NCBI GenBank assembly: GCA_947379685.1
Contig: CANCOG010000167.1
Coordinates: 1-9,276 of the forward strand
Origin: Flavipsychrobacter stenotrophus
GTDB taxonomy: Bacteria; Bacteroidota; Bacteroidia; Chitinophagales; Chitinophagaceae
Direction of reading: 5' to 3'
DNA length: 9,276 nucleotides
The translations under genes were made by a program, and so were the position numbers. The notes under the pieces are model-generated. The model saw only the letters and a program-made list of their open reading frames with translations. It was not told the DNA's origin and did not search any database. The first letter of the stretch is position 1, and each line of letters starts with the position of its first letter. Positions 1-6,138 of this stretch are shown here, piece by piece.

Positions 1-9
1 ATTGAATTG

Positions 10-879
10 CTATTTCCGCTCGTGTCTGTAACAAATGTCCAGTTCCACATAAAAACTGCTGCTCAGGTGCTCTTTCACAGTTCGCGTGGGTAATTTAATT
101 GAAGCAGGGCTTAACGGAATTGCATAAGTTGGAACAAGGGTGAAAAACCATTCCTTTGTCCTGAAGGTTGTCCTCGCTGCAATTTCAACATCCAGTGGTT
201 TTAATTGTCCGGCATTAGTCACAATCTCCCTAGTTGGAAATGTTTTGTCTTTCTTCAATATCCTGGTGAGGAAATAATCATCGTAGTAGTGCTGAGAACC
301 TGCATTAACTGTGACAGAGGGCAGGAAGTTGAATGTGTTGTCAAGGAGCCTGAAATTGTGATCGAGGGTGAAGCCAACGATATAGTCACTGCTTTTGCCC
401 ATATTGAGCCCAACATTTAAAGTAGGTTCAAGTAGGTTACCTTTATATAATACGTAAAGTTCAGCACTTTGCTTCAGAGATGCCCTGATGCCCGGACTGT
501 TTTTATGGTATATGTATTTTTCAACAGAAACACCAGCAGTAACCTTTTTTCCAAAATTTCTGTCATACCCTGCAGCCAATGTAAAAAGATCGAAGTGGCC
601 ATTTTTGCGCGTAGGGGCATAAGAAGCGGTGCCTTTTATATATACTCCATTTGCCAGTTGATAGCCAATAAACGGACTAAGGTAGGGTAGTGCCAGCGAG
701 TCCTTCCTGCCCAGGTATACATTGTTAGTGAGGTAGTTCGCACCGCAGCTGAAAAATGTCAGCTCATCGTAAGGGTCTTCTTTATATTGTTGTTCCAGGA
801 AAACCAGCCCGTCCCGCTGCCCGTGTGCAGTGACACAGAAACACATTGCGACCAAGGTACTGACAAGCCATTTATTCAT
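10..879 (-). CDS. Putative outer-membrane beta-barrel protein, function unknown
   Basis: A 289-residue protein with a Sec signal peptide (MNKW, then a hydrophobic stretch of about residues 4-18) and likely cleavage after AHG before Gln21. The mature part has no recognised catalytic motif. It alternates short hydrophobic and aromatic strands with polar turns (for example FIGYQL, GVYIKGTASY, TLAAGYDRNF, LNVGLNMG) and ends in the amphipathic strand SSFYVELDICYRHERK, a pattern expected of an outer-membrane barrel. I do not recognise a family. An in-frame ATG seven codons upstream (at 900) would give 296 residues. I chose the ATG at 879 because a near-perfect promoter ends at 902, so a transcript could hardly include the upstream ATG; the longer form would also put KPGKN ahead of the signal peptide. 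The gene diverges from rplS. Confidence 0.75.
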   Translation of the reverse strand: MNKWLVSTLVAMCFCVTAHGQRDGLVFLEQQYKEDPYDELTFFSCGANYLTNNVYLGRKDSLALPYLSPFIGYQLANGVYIKGTASYAPTRKNGHFDLFTLAAGYDRNFGKKVTAGVSVEKYIYHKNSPGIRASLKQSAELYVLYKGNLLEPTLNVGLNMGKSSDYIVGFTLDHNFRLLDNTFNFLPSVTVNAGSQHYYDDYFLTRILKKDKTFPTREIVTNAGQLKPLDVEIAARTTFRTKEWFFTLVPTYAIPLSPASIKLPTRTVKEHLSSSFYVELDICYRHERK

Positions 880-901
880 ATTTTTTCCGGGTTTTGCCAT
901 C

Positions 902-931
902 CAAATATATACAAGTCCGGTTGATTACCAA
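902..931 (-). promoter_or_regulatory. Bacteroidota-type promoter for the 10-879 gene
   Basis: On the minus strand the -33 element TTG (929-931) is followed by a 19-base spacer and the -7 element TATATTTG (902-909), a full match to TAnnTTTG. Transcription would begin about 5-8 bases downstream, at or past the ATG at 900, so the start codon at 879 is preferred. Confidence 0.75.
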
Positions 932-1060
932 TTAGGTTTCAATTTTTCGCAATTGCCAGCATATATTTGCAGCCTTTTTCATCCTGATCACGTTCGTCAC
1001 AGGCGTCGAAATTACCTTTTTAAGCCACCTGACTATATTTTTTGTGAAACCTATAAAAAA

Positions 1061-1092
1061 TTGGGTTCGAAATGAATTTATTATTACCTTTG
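1061..1092 (+). promoter_or_regulatory. Bacteroidota-type promoter for rplS
   Basis: TTG at 1061-1063, a 21-base spacer, then TACCTTTG at 1085-1092 (full match to TAnnTTTG), 22 bases before the rplS ATG. The implied leader is only about 15 bases, which leaves little room for a structured ribosomal-protein leader in this transcript. Confidence 0.75.
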
Positions 1093-1114
1093 CAGTCCCA
1101 AAATTAAATAACAC

Positions 1115-1483
1115 ATGGAAGCTGTAGCTTTTGTACATGAGCAACTAACCGTTAAAAGAGATTTTCCTAAGTTTAAGGCAGGTGATAACATCACGGTTAA
1201 TTATAAGATCATTGAAGGTAATAAAGAACGTATTCAGTCATTTAAGGGAGACGTTTTAAAGCGCCAGGGTACTGGTTTCACACAATCATTCACAGTTCGT
1301 AAAATGTCTGATGGTGTTGGTGTTGAGCGTTTATTCCCATTGTACTCTCCTAATATTGAGTCAATTGTATTAAACAAATCAGGCCGTGTACGTCGTGCTA
1401 AGTTGTTCTATCTCCGTGAGCGTCAGGGTAAATCTGCACGTATCAAGGAAAAGAAACAAATCCACACAGGTCCAAAGAAATAA
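1115..1483 (+). CDS. rplS: 50S ribosomal protein L19
   Basis: A 122-residue protein, close to the usual L19 length of about 115-120. Family hallmarks are directly visible: the N-terminal FKAGDNITVNYKI, the core motif TVRKMSDGVGVERLFPLYSP (about residues 60-79) followed by NIESI, and the basic tail GRVRRAKLFYLRERQGKSAR (90-109). L19 is a large-subunit protein that lies at the 30S-50S interface. In many bacteria rplS follows rpsP, rimM and trmD. Here it stands alone, with its own promoter 22 bases upstream and a terminator 25 bases downstream, and diverges from a membrane protein gene. The ATG is fixed by the promoter position and by family length. Confidence 0.97.
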   Translation: MEAVAFVHEQLTVKRDFPKFKAGDNITVNYKIIEGNKERIQSFKGDVLKRQGTGFTQSFTVRKMSDGVGVERLFPLYSPNIESIVLNKSGRVRRAKLFYLRERQGKSARIKEKKQIHTGPKK

Positions 1484-1507
1484 TTGGTTACCAACATATT
1501 TTGAAAG

Positions 1508-1533
1508 AAGGGTGCTCCATGCGCCCTTTTTTT
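1508..1533 (+). terminator. Intrinsic terminator of rplS
   Basis: The stem AAGGGTGC (1508-1515) pairs with GCGCCCTT (1521-1528), with one T-G wobble and the five-base loop TCCAT. The following T tract runs from 1527 to 1533. It begins 25 bases after the rplS stop. Confidence 0.85.
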
Positions 1534-1625
1534 GTTGTGTGTTGATGTTTGGGAAATAATGTTGTCTCAAATGGTCTGTGACCGAAAGGCGGGGATTGGG
1601 ACAGAATATTAGTGTTCTTCCTGAC

Positions 1626-1710
1626 CTCTGCGTACTCCTTCAAACCTCGCCTGTAATCAATTTGTTCTCTGTTATCCTCTGTATTTAACTCCGCGCCACT
1701 CTGTGGTTAA
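1626..1710 (+). repeat. Degenerate ten-base-period intergenic repeat, copy 1
   Basis: CTCTG or CTCCG begins at 1626, 1667, 1677, 1689 and 1699, with weaker CTC units near 1635 and 1646, so the last four are spaced 10, 12 and 10 bases apart. The block ends CTCTGTGGTTAAG and is followed by a six-base inverted repeat, GTTTTG (1711-1716) with CAAAAC (1724-1729). It lies in the rplS-kynU gap, outside any supported gene. The element near 6056-6127 has the same style and ending. The function is unknown. Confidence 0.5.
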
Positions 1711-1752
1711 GTTTTGTTAGCGGCAAAACAGAAATTACCTGACACCGGTCAA

Positions 1753-1782
1753 TTGAATTTCATAAATACGGTATTACTTTTG
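1753..1782 (+). promoter_or_regulatory. Bacteroidota-type promoter for kynU
   Basis: TTG at 1753-1755, a 19-base spacer, then TACTTTTG at 1775-1782, a full match to TAnnTTTG. The kynU ATG follows at 1798, giving a leader of about 10 bases. The promoter lies inside the longest possible open frame (from a TTG at 1714), which argues against that longer start. Confidence 0.75.
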
Positions 1783-1797
1783 CCAAAATCACATTTC

Positions 1798-3057
1798 ATG
1801 CCTTCTTTCGAAGCCTCATTAGAATTCGCGCAAAGCCAGGACCAAACCGATATCTTATTTCCCTTCAGGGAACGTTTTCATTTTCCACAGCACAACGGAA
1901 TGGATGTGCACTACTTCTGCGGAAATTCCCTTGGCTTGCAGCCCAAAAGTGTGAGTTACCTGATGGAAAAAGAGCTTCAGGATTGGGCTGCATACGGTGT
2001 AGAAGGGCATTTTAATGCTGCGCTTCCCTGGTTTAAATATCATCACTTTTTCTCGGAGCGCCTCGCGAAAATTGTTGGTGCTGATAAAGACGAGGTAGTA
2101 GCCATGAACACCCTTACTGTAAACCTTCATGTGCTCATGCAGTCGTTCTACCAGCCTAAGGGTGGCAGGTATAAGATATTGATGGAGGCAGGTGCTTTTC
2201 CGTCCGATCAATACGCCATGGAAACCCAGGTGCGTATGCACGGCTTCGACCCCTACGATGCGATCATTGAAATTTCACCGAGGGAAGGAGAGTACATAAT
2301 TGAGGAAGATGATATTATTGAAGCCATCATGAAAGCCGGGACTTCCCTGGCGTTGGTGGTTATTGGTGGCGTTAACTATTACACCGGCCAGTTTTTCGAT
2401 CTCCAGCGCATTACAGCCGCCGCTCATTATGTTGGCGCTTATGCAGGCTTTGATCTGGCACATGCCATTGGCAACATTCCGCTAAAATTACATGATTGGG
2501 ATATTGACTTCGCTTGCTGGTGCTCTTACAAGTATTTGAATTCAGGCCCGGGTGGTGTGGGTGGCATTTATGTACATGAGCGCTTTGGCAACGATCCTCA
2601 GTTCTTCCGGCTTGGCGGCTGGTGGGGTAATGATGAAAATACCCGCTTTAAAATGCAGAAGGGCTTTATACCACAAAAGGGTGCTGCAAGCTGGCAAATG
2701 AGCAATGCGCCCGTATTTAATATGGTGGCACACAATGCAGCCCTTGATATTTTTGAAAAAGCCGGAATGAAAGAACTGAAGGCAAAAAGTGATAACCTTA
2801 CCGGCTACCTTGAATTTCTGCTGAACCAAATTACAAATCTGTCCTTTGAGATCATCACTCCTGCAGATCCTGCGAGGCGTGGCGCCCAAATCTCCATGCT
2901 CTTTGCTGAACGGGGCAGGGAAGTGTTCGATCACCTGGCCAATAGTGGCATCATAGCGGACTGGCGAGAGCCAAATGTTATACGCGTTGCGCCCGTACCT
3001 CTGTACAATACCTATCAGGATGTATATAGGTTATATGAGGTACTATCCTTCATGTAG
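1798..3057 (+). CDS. kynU: Kynureninase (EC 3.7.1.3)
   Basis: A PLP-dependent fold-type I hydrolase that cleaves L-kynurenine to anthranilate and alanine (or 3-hydroxykynurenine to 3-hydroxyanthranilate) in the cytoplasm. The 419-residue length is typical for bacterial KynU. Visible hallmarks are the N-terminal YFCGNSLGLQPKS (39-51), the substrate-region sequence FPSDQYA (134-140), GFDLAHAIGN with Asp219 and His222 near the cofactor, the Schiff-base lysine Lys245 in WCSYKYLNSGPGG, RLGGWWG (271-277), and the C-terminal DWREPNVIRVAPVPLYNTY. The frame is open back to a TTG at 1714, but the ATG at 1798 matches the usual N-terminus and lies 16 bases after a full-consensus promoter. No other kynurenine-pathway gene is in view, so the physiological role (tryptophan catabolism or NAD synthesis) cannot be decided from this window. 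Confidence 0.96.
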   Translation: MPSFEASLEFAQSQDQTDILFPFRERFHFPQHNGMDVHYFCGNSLGLQPKSVSYLMEKELQDWAAYGVEGHFNAALPWFKYHHFFSERLAKIVGADKDEVVAMNTLTVNLHVLMQSFYQPKGGRYKILMEAGAFPSDQYAMETQVRMHGFDPYDAIIEISPREGEYIIEEDDIIEAIMKAGTSLALVVIGGVNYYTGQFFDLQRITAAAHYVGAYAGFDLAHAIGNIPLKLHDWDIDFACWCSYKYLNSGPGGVGGIYVHERFGNDPQFFRLGGWWGNDENTRFKMQKGFIPQKGAASWQMSNAPVFNMVAHNAALDIFEKAGMKELKAKSDNLTGYLEFLLNQITNLSFEIITPADPARRGAQISMLFAERGREVFDHLANSGIIADWREPNVIRVAPVPLYNTYQDVYRLYEVLSFM

Positions 3058-3092
3058 TTACCATATTTTTTGGCACAAAATATCTTTGTTTG

Positions 3093-3118
3093 AGCACCAA
3101 TTAGTTGGTGCTTTTTTT
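3093..3118 (+). terminator. Intrinsic terminator of kynU
   Basis: A perfect eight-base stem, AGCACCAA (3093-3100) with TTGGTGCT (3105-3112), the loop TTAG, and seven Ts at 3112-3118. It begins 36 bases after the kynU stop. Confidence 0.9.
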
Positions 3119-3304
3119 GTGCAAAGTCAATGCCCAGCTCGCCATTCGGCTTGCCATTTCTCTCGCTAATGTTTTTAGTATAATTCAAGATTCCCTTGGG
3201 TTTTCACTTGATACCTGTAAAGGCAATCGTTGTAATCGCATTTTTTGGTATAAATTTTATTAATTCAATAAAATAATTATACTATAAAAATATATTCAAA
3301 ATAA

Positions 3305-3336
3305 TTGGGAATTGTCGCACTTTTTTACAAACTTTG
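3305..3336 (+). promoter_or_regulatory. Candidate promoter for the 3593-5263 gene (one mismatch)
   Basis: TTG at 3305-3307, a 21-base spacer, and AAACTTTG at 3329-3336, which differs from TAnnTTTG only at the first base. No better match was found between the kynU terminator and the ATG at 3593. The -7 element overlaps the left arm of an inverted repeat. This is a weaker call than the three full-consensus promoters. Confidence 0.35.
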
Positions 3337-3399
3337 TTTAAATGCAATTGTAAAGTTTGATAATTTGATAGTTGTTTTAACTATATGATTGATAATCAT
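3328..3399. repeat. Three consecutive inverted repeats in an AT-rich leader
   Basis: Repeat 1 is CAAACTTT (3328-3335) with AAAGTTTG (3352-3359), perfect over 8 bases with a 16-base gap. Repeat 2 is ATAGTT (3368-3373) with AACTAT (3379-3384). Repeat 3 is ATGATT (3385-3390) with AATCAT (3394-3399), immediately adjacent. None is followed by a T tract, so they do not look like terminators. They could be operator half-sites or RNA hairpins. AT-rich DNA produces short inverted repeats by chance, which lowers confidence in any function. Confidence 0.5.
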
Positions 3400-3592
3400 G
3401 CAATTCTGTCTGTTTTTCTTATTTGTTTCATTTATAGGTACTAGTTGTGTCATTTTTTCAACTTGTAGTTGCAATTGTGTTTATTGTTAATGTTTAAAAT
3501 ATTATGCCTATGGAGTGACAAATCACGAATGTTCAATTCCTCTAAGCCCCAAACGTTTTTTACATTTTTTATTCACTCAAAAAAATTAAAAC

Positions 3593-5263
3593 ATGAAAAA
3601 AAAACTGGTACACCTGCAGCACGCAGACAAGAACACCTCATTGCTTAAGAGTTTGACATTACTATTGATTTTTTGCCTTTTAAATATTGGTTCATCTTTC
3701 GGCCAATCTCCTACAATTACCCCGGCTGCCTCGGGCGTGGACAACTGGTTTGAAACCCCAACTACCGGGTCTGGAAGTATTATTGGGTTAAATACGTCCC
3801 ATATTACTTCACCAGGCGGAGATCTGTATACAGCCGTTTGGGACGACAATGCAGGAAGCATCTACTTTACCTATAGCGATCTCGTAAGCTGGAGTTCAAA
3901 CAACGCCATCACAGTACCACAAGGCTATGATATTGTTTTTCATCCCGATATCACTACAGGGCAGGATACTGCTTCCAACAACATGTACATCGCCATTATT
4001 TACTTGGCACAAAACATGAGCAGTGGAGCAATAGATGCATTTCTGGATATTTATTATGTCGGGCCTCCGGGAGGAGGATTTGGATTGATCTCTTCTCAAA
4101 CCAGAATACCGCTCACAAACACGGGTACGATCGATTTTGCATTTCCTCATATTGATGCTATAACAGAACAAACAGGGATAGCAACTACCATTTGTACAAG
4201 ATTTGTATGTTGCTGGCAGGATATGTCGCATAATATGTACGGACTTGCAGGTGAAATGGGGGCGTTTTTGATAGGCGGTTACGTACCAATAAATACAGTT
4301 ACTCTGCCCTTTACCGGCCATGACCCTGATGTTGCAGGTGTTCAACGCGGGACGGCAATGAGTCACGGGATTTTTGGTGTATTTGATTATGTTACGATGC
4401 TGGGTAACTTGAGGGCTACCGTTTGGGATATTGGGTTGAGTAGCACTACCAGCTCGCTTCCTATAGACAACGGTGTCATGGAACCGCGCATTGATGCTGT
4501 AGATCCTTATAGTATTGCTAACCTCACAAATGTTGATCGTCATGACATGGTGTATACAAAGTATAACGGTAGTAATACCTATTTGCGGAGCTATAGTAAT
4601 GTCGTAGGTGGTGGTGCCTGTGTGGGCATTGTACCAATGACCGATGATGCCGTTTATCCGGGCTGGACGGCAAGCACTCCACAGGTGGCATACCAACAAA
4701 TATCAGGTTCCCCAACAACCCAGTATAATGTAGCTTTTTCAGCTAATCCGGGCACCGATTTACCATATTCCATGACTAACAATGGGACTACCGGATGTCT
4801 TGCTTCAACTACCTGGTATGAAATAGATGCCGGACCAGGATTTCAAACTTTACCCTGGCAGGTCGCTATCAGCCAGCAGCAGAACACCCTTACTCCATTC
4901 AGTACGTTTGCCTGCTACTACAATGTGAATGATGGTAATATTTATTACAAGATAAATACAACAGCGCCAACATCTTACAGACCAGGCGAAGAAAATGGAA
5001 ACACGATAACTAATGCCAATAGCAATGGAAAGTGGTCCGTTATGCCTAATCCCGCTTATGATGTGATTACTTTAAAAACCAACGACAACGCCGCTGGAAC
5101 CGCTTACCAGGTAACAGACCTGGCAGGTAGGGTAGTGCTGAGTAGCAGCATTCAGGGCATTGAAAATTCAATTCAGCTCGATAAACTCACAAAAGGAATG
5201 TACATGATCAGCGTCTTTGACAACGATCGTAAGTTGCAGACCATTAAGTTTGTAAAAGAGTAA
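3593..5263 (+). CDS. T9SS type A sorting-domain secreted protein, propeller-like
   Basis: A 556-residue exported protein. The N-terminus is basic, with a hydrophobic core (about residues 18-33) and likely signal peptidase cleavage after SSFG before Gln38. The C-terminal 76 residues (481-556) form a type A T9SS sorting domain: WSVMPNPAYDVITL, then YQVTDLAGRVVL, then GMYMISVFDN and a final basic IKFVKE. This domain directs export through the type IX system and is normally removed on attachment or release. Between the two, a motif of the form P-x-[IV] recurs at residues 118, 185, 245, 298, 363 and 421, each followed by a short beta-strand pair such as DMVYTKY or GNIYYKI. The 53-67 residue spacing suggests propeller blades, but no named family is recognised. 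Cysteines 201, 206 and 207 are clustered. The start ATG is followed by nine As. A strong terminator follows the gene. Confidence 0.9.
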   Translation: MKKKLVHLQHADKNTSLLKSLTLLLIFCLLNIGSSFGQSPTITPAASGVDNWFETPTTGSGSIIGLNTSHITSPGGDLYTAVWDDNAGSIYFTYSDLVSWSSNNAITVPQGYDIVFHPDITTGQDTASNNMYIAIIYLAQNMSSGAIDAFLDIYYVGPPGGGFGLISSQTRIPLTNTGTIDFAFPHIDAITEQTGIATTICTRFVCCWQDMSHNMYGLAGEMGAFLIGGYVPINTVTLPFTGHDPDVAGVQRGTAMSHGIFGVFDYVTMLGNLRATVWDIGLSSTTSSLPIDNGVMEPRIDAVDPYSIANLTNVDRHDMVYTKYNGSNTYLRSYSNVVGGGACVGIVPMTDDAVYPGWTASTPQVAYQQISGSPTTQYNVAFSANPGTDLPYSMTNNGTTGCLASTTWYEIDAGPGFQTLPWQVAISQQQNTLTPFSTFACYYNVNDGNIYYKINTTAPTSYRPGEENGNTITNANSNGKWSVMPNPAYDVITLKTNDNAAGTAYQVTDLAGRVVLSSSIQGIENSIQLDKLTKGMYMISVFDNDRKLQTIKFVKE

Positions 5264-5282
5264 AGTTGAATACCTTATTCAG

Positions 5283-5332
5283 AATACGGTCGGCTGCTTC
5301 CGGTTTGGAGGGAGCCGACCGTATTTTATTTT
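5283..5332 (+). terminator. Long-stem terminator of the T9SS protein gene
   Basis: A perfect 13-base stem, AATACGGTCGGCT (5283-5295) with AGCCGACCGTATT (5313-5325). The 17-base loop can extend it with five more pairs (5297-5301 with 5307-5311, one wobble). TTTTATTTT follows. There is no A tract on the left side, so it would act mainly on plus-strand transcripts. Confidence 0.85.
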
Positions 5333-5531
5333 AAAGGGTGAGATGTTTTATTCTATGAAACAGGTGGAAGTGTTTACAAATGAAACTATCAGGATTACGA
5401 ACACCAGAATATTATAGACTAAATGAAGCCCGGAAGGACTCACCAACATTAGTCGATGTTGATCCAGGTAGCTATAGAGGTGTAGTACATAATCCTAAAA
5501 CTCAAATTTTGAACGTTTTGAAAATACGCCC

Positions 5532-6002
5532 CTATACCATCGCCCCAAACTGCCTCAGATGGTGCGTACTATGTTTATACAATAGCTGCACCTGCTGGTC
5601 GTAATTAAGCACCCCAAAAAACGGATTGGGCGTTGCCTTTTCGTTGTCAGCCTCATGAACATGGAAGAAATGATTTATTTCAGTTTGTAGCTCAGCAATG
5701 GCTTCCGGCTTTGTGGCATTTCGCACAGGCGGAGGAAGGTCAGGCATCAATGAGTTGGGAGTATTTTCCGGGAACAACTTATCACTGGCCAGGAAACCCT
5801 GCATACGCGGTATCTTTTCTGCTTCAGTAACAATTTCCATTTTGGTCTTTCCGCTCGCGATCCGGACATAATCGCTCATATGTTCTATCATCTGCTGCAC
5901 GTTCATTTTACCCCAAACCGGTGTAGCTTCGGCATTGAGCAGGGATAGCAATTGCGTATATTCATTACGTAAGAAATTCGCTTTTTCCTGAATGTTAGTC
6001 AT
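5532..6002 (-). CDS. DUF1569 / DinB-like superfamily protein
   Basis: A 156-residue cytoplasmic protein without signal peptide or membrane segment. The pattern fits the DUF1569 branch of the DinB-like four-helix bundles: WGKMNVQQMIEHMSDYVRIA (residues 30-49) early, NPFFGVL (126-132) in the middle, and LLYKHSTHHLRQFG (140-153) at the end. DinB-like proteins often bind a divalent metal through spaced histidines. Here His41 and the cluster His144, His147 and His148 are candidates, but the activity of DUF1569 proteins is not established. The gene lies downstream of moxR on the same strand, separated by 136 bases that hold a degenerate repeat, so co-transcription is uncertain. I see no full-consensus promoter directly upstream. 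The ATG at 6002 gives the expected family N-terminus. Confidence 0.85.
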   Translation of the reverse strand: MTNIQEKANFLRNEYTQLLSLLNAEATPVWGKMNVQQMIEHMSDYVRIASGKTKMEIVTEAEKIPRMQGFLASDKLFPENTPNSLMPDLPPPVRNATKPEAIAELQTEINHFFHVHEADNEKATPNPFFGVLNYDQQVQLLYKHSTHHLRQFGAMV

Positions 6003-6055
6003 GCGATCTTAGTTTATTTATTCTTTAAACGGCATAGTTTTGTTCGTTAGCCGCA

Positions 6056-6127
6056 CTTTGTGTACTTAGTAAATCTGAATATATCTAATATAGTGCCCTC
6101 TGTGAATGCCTTAGTGCTCCTAGTGTT
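6056..6127 (+). repeat. Degenerate ten-base-period intergenic repeat, copy 2
   Basis: Units of CTTTG, CTTAG or CTCTG type begin at 6056, 6065, 6098 and 6110, with CCTAG at 6119, about 9-12 bases apart within each cluster, and the block ends AGTGTTAAG. It sits between the moxR stop and the DUF1569 start, outside any gene. In composition, period and ending it resembles the block at 1626-1710, and both lie near a GTTTTGTT...TAGC sequence. Confidence 0.5.
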
Positions 6128-6138
6128 AAGGCCTCTTA

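Larger units (their letters stand above)
3119..3592. other. Gene-free AT-rich region upstream of the T9SS protein
   Basis: I find no convincing coding sequence here. From about 3240 the sequence is strongly AT-rich. It contains one weak promoter candidate (3305-3336) and a run of three inverted repeats (3328-3399), described separately. If that promoter is used, the transcript leader would be about 250 bases, far longer than the 10-20 bases inferred for rplS and kynU. Confidence 0.6.

Noticed and set aside
932..1144. 70-codon minus-strand frame across the rplS promoter
   Set aside because: It overlaps the start of rplS and both divergent promoters, and its protein has no recognisable pattern.
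1714..1797. 28-codon N-terminal extension of kynU from a TTG start
   Set aside because: It contains the whole full-consensus promoter (1753-1782) and an inverted repeat, and kynureninases normally begin near the ATG at 1798.
3081..3088. TATCTTTG, a -7-like box after kynU
   Set aside because: It has no properly spaced TTG and sits directly in front of the kynU terminator, so no gene would be served.
3385..3403. Possible Fur-type iron box around TGATAATCAT
   Set aside because: The ten-base core matches the classical Fur box, but the flanks match at almost no positions, and short AT palindromes are expected in this AT-rich stretch.
3896..4699. 267-codon open frame on the minus strand
   Set aside because: It lies entirely within the T9SS protein gene, is very rich in Cys, His, Arg and Ile without domain-like order, and has no promoter. 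It is a shadow frame.
5380..5604. 74-codon plus-strand frame after the T9SS gene terminator
   Set aside because: Its last third is a Cys-rich reading of the DUF1569 gene on the other strand, and there is no promoter between the terminator and its ATG. The region 5333-5531 otherwise shows nothing I can name, although a degraded small gene is not excluded.
6035..6042. TAGTTTTG, a plus-strand -7-like box
   Set aside because: There is no TTG at the required distance upstream, and both flanking genes are on the minus strand.
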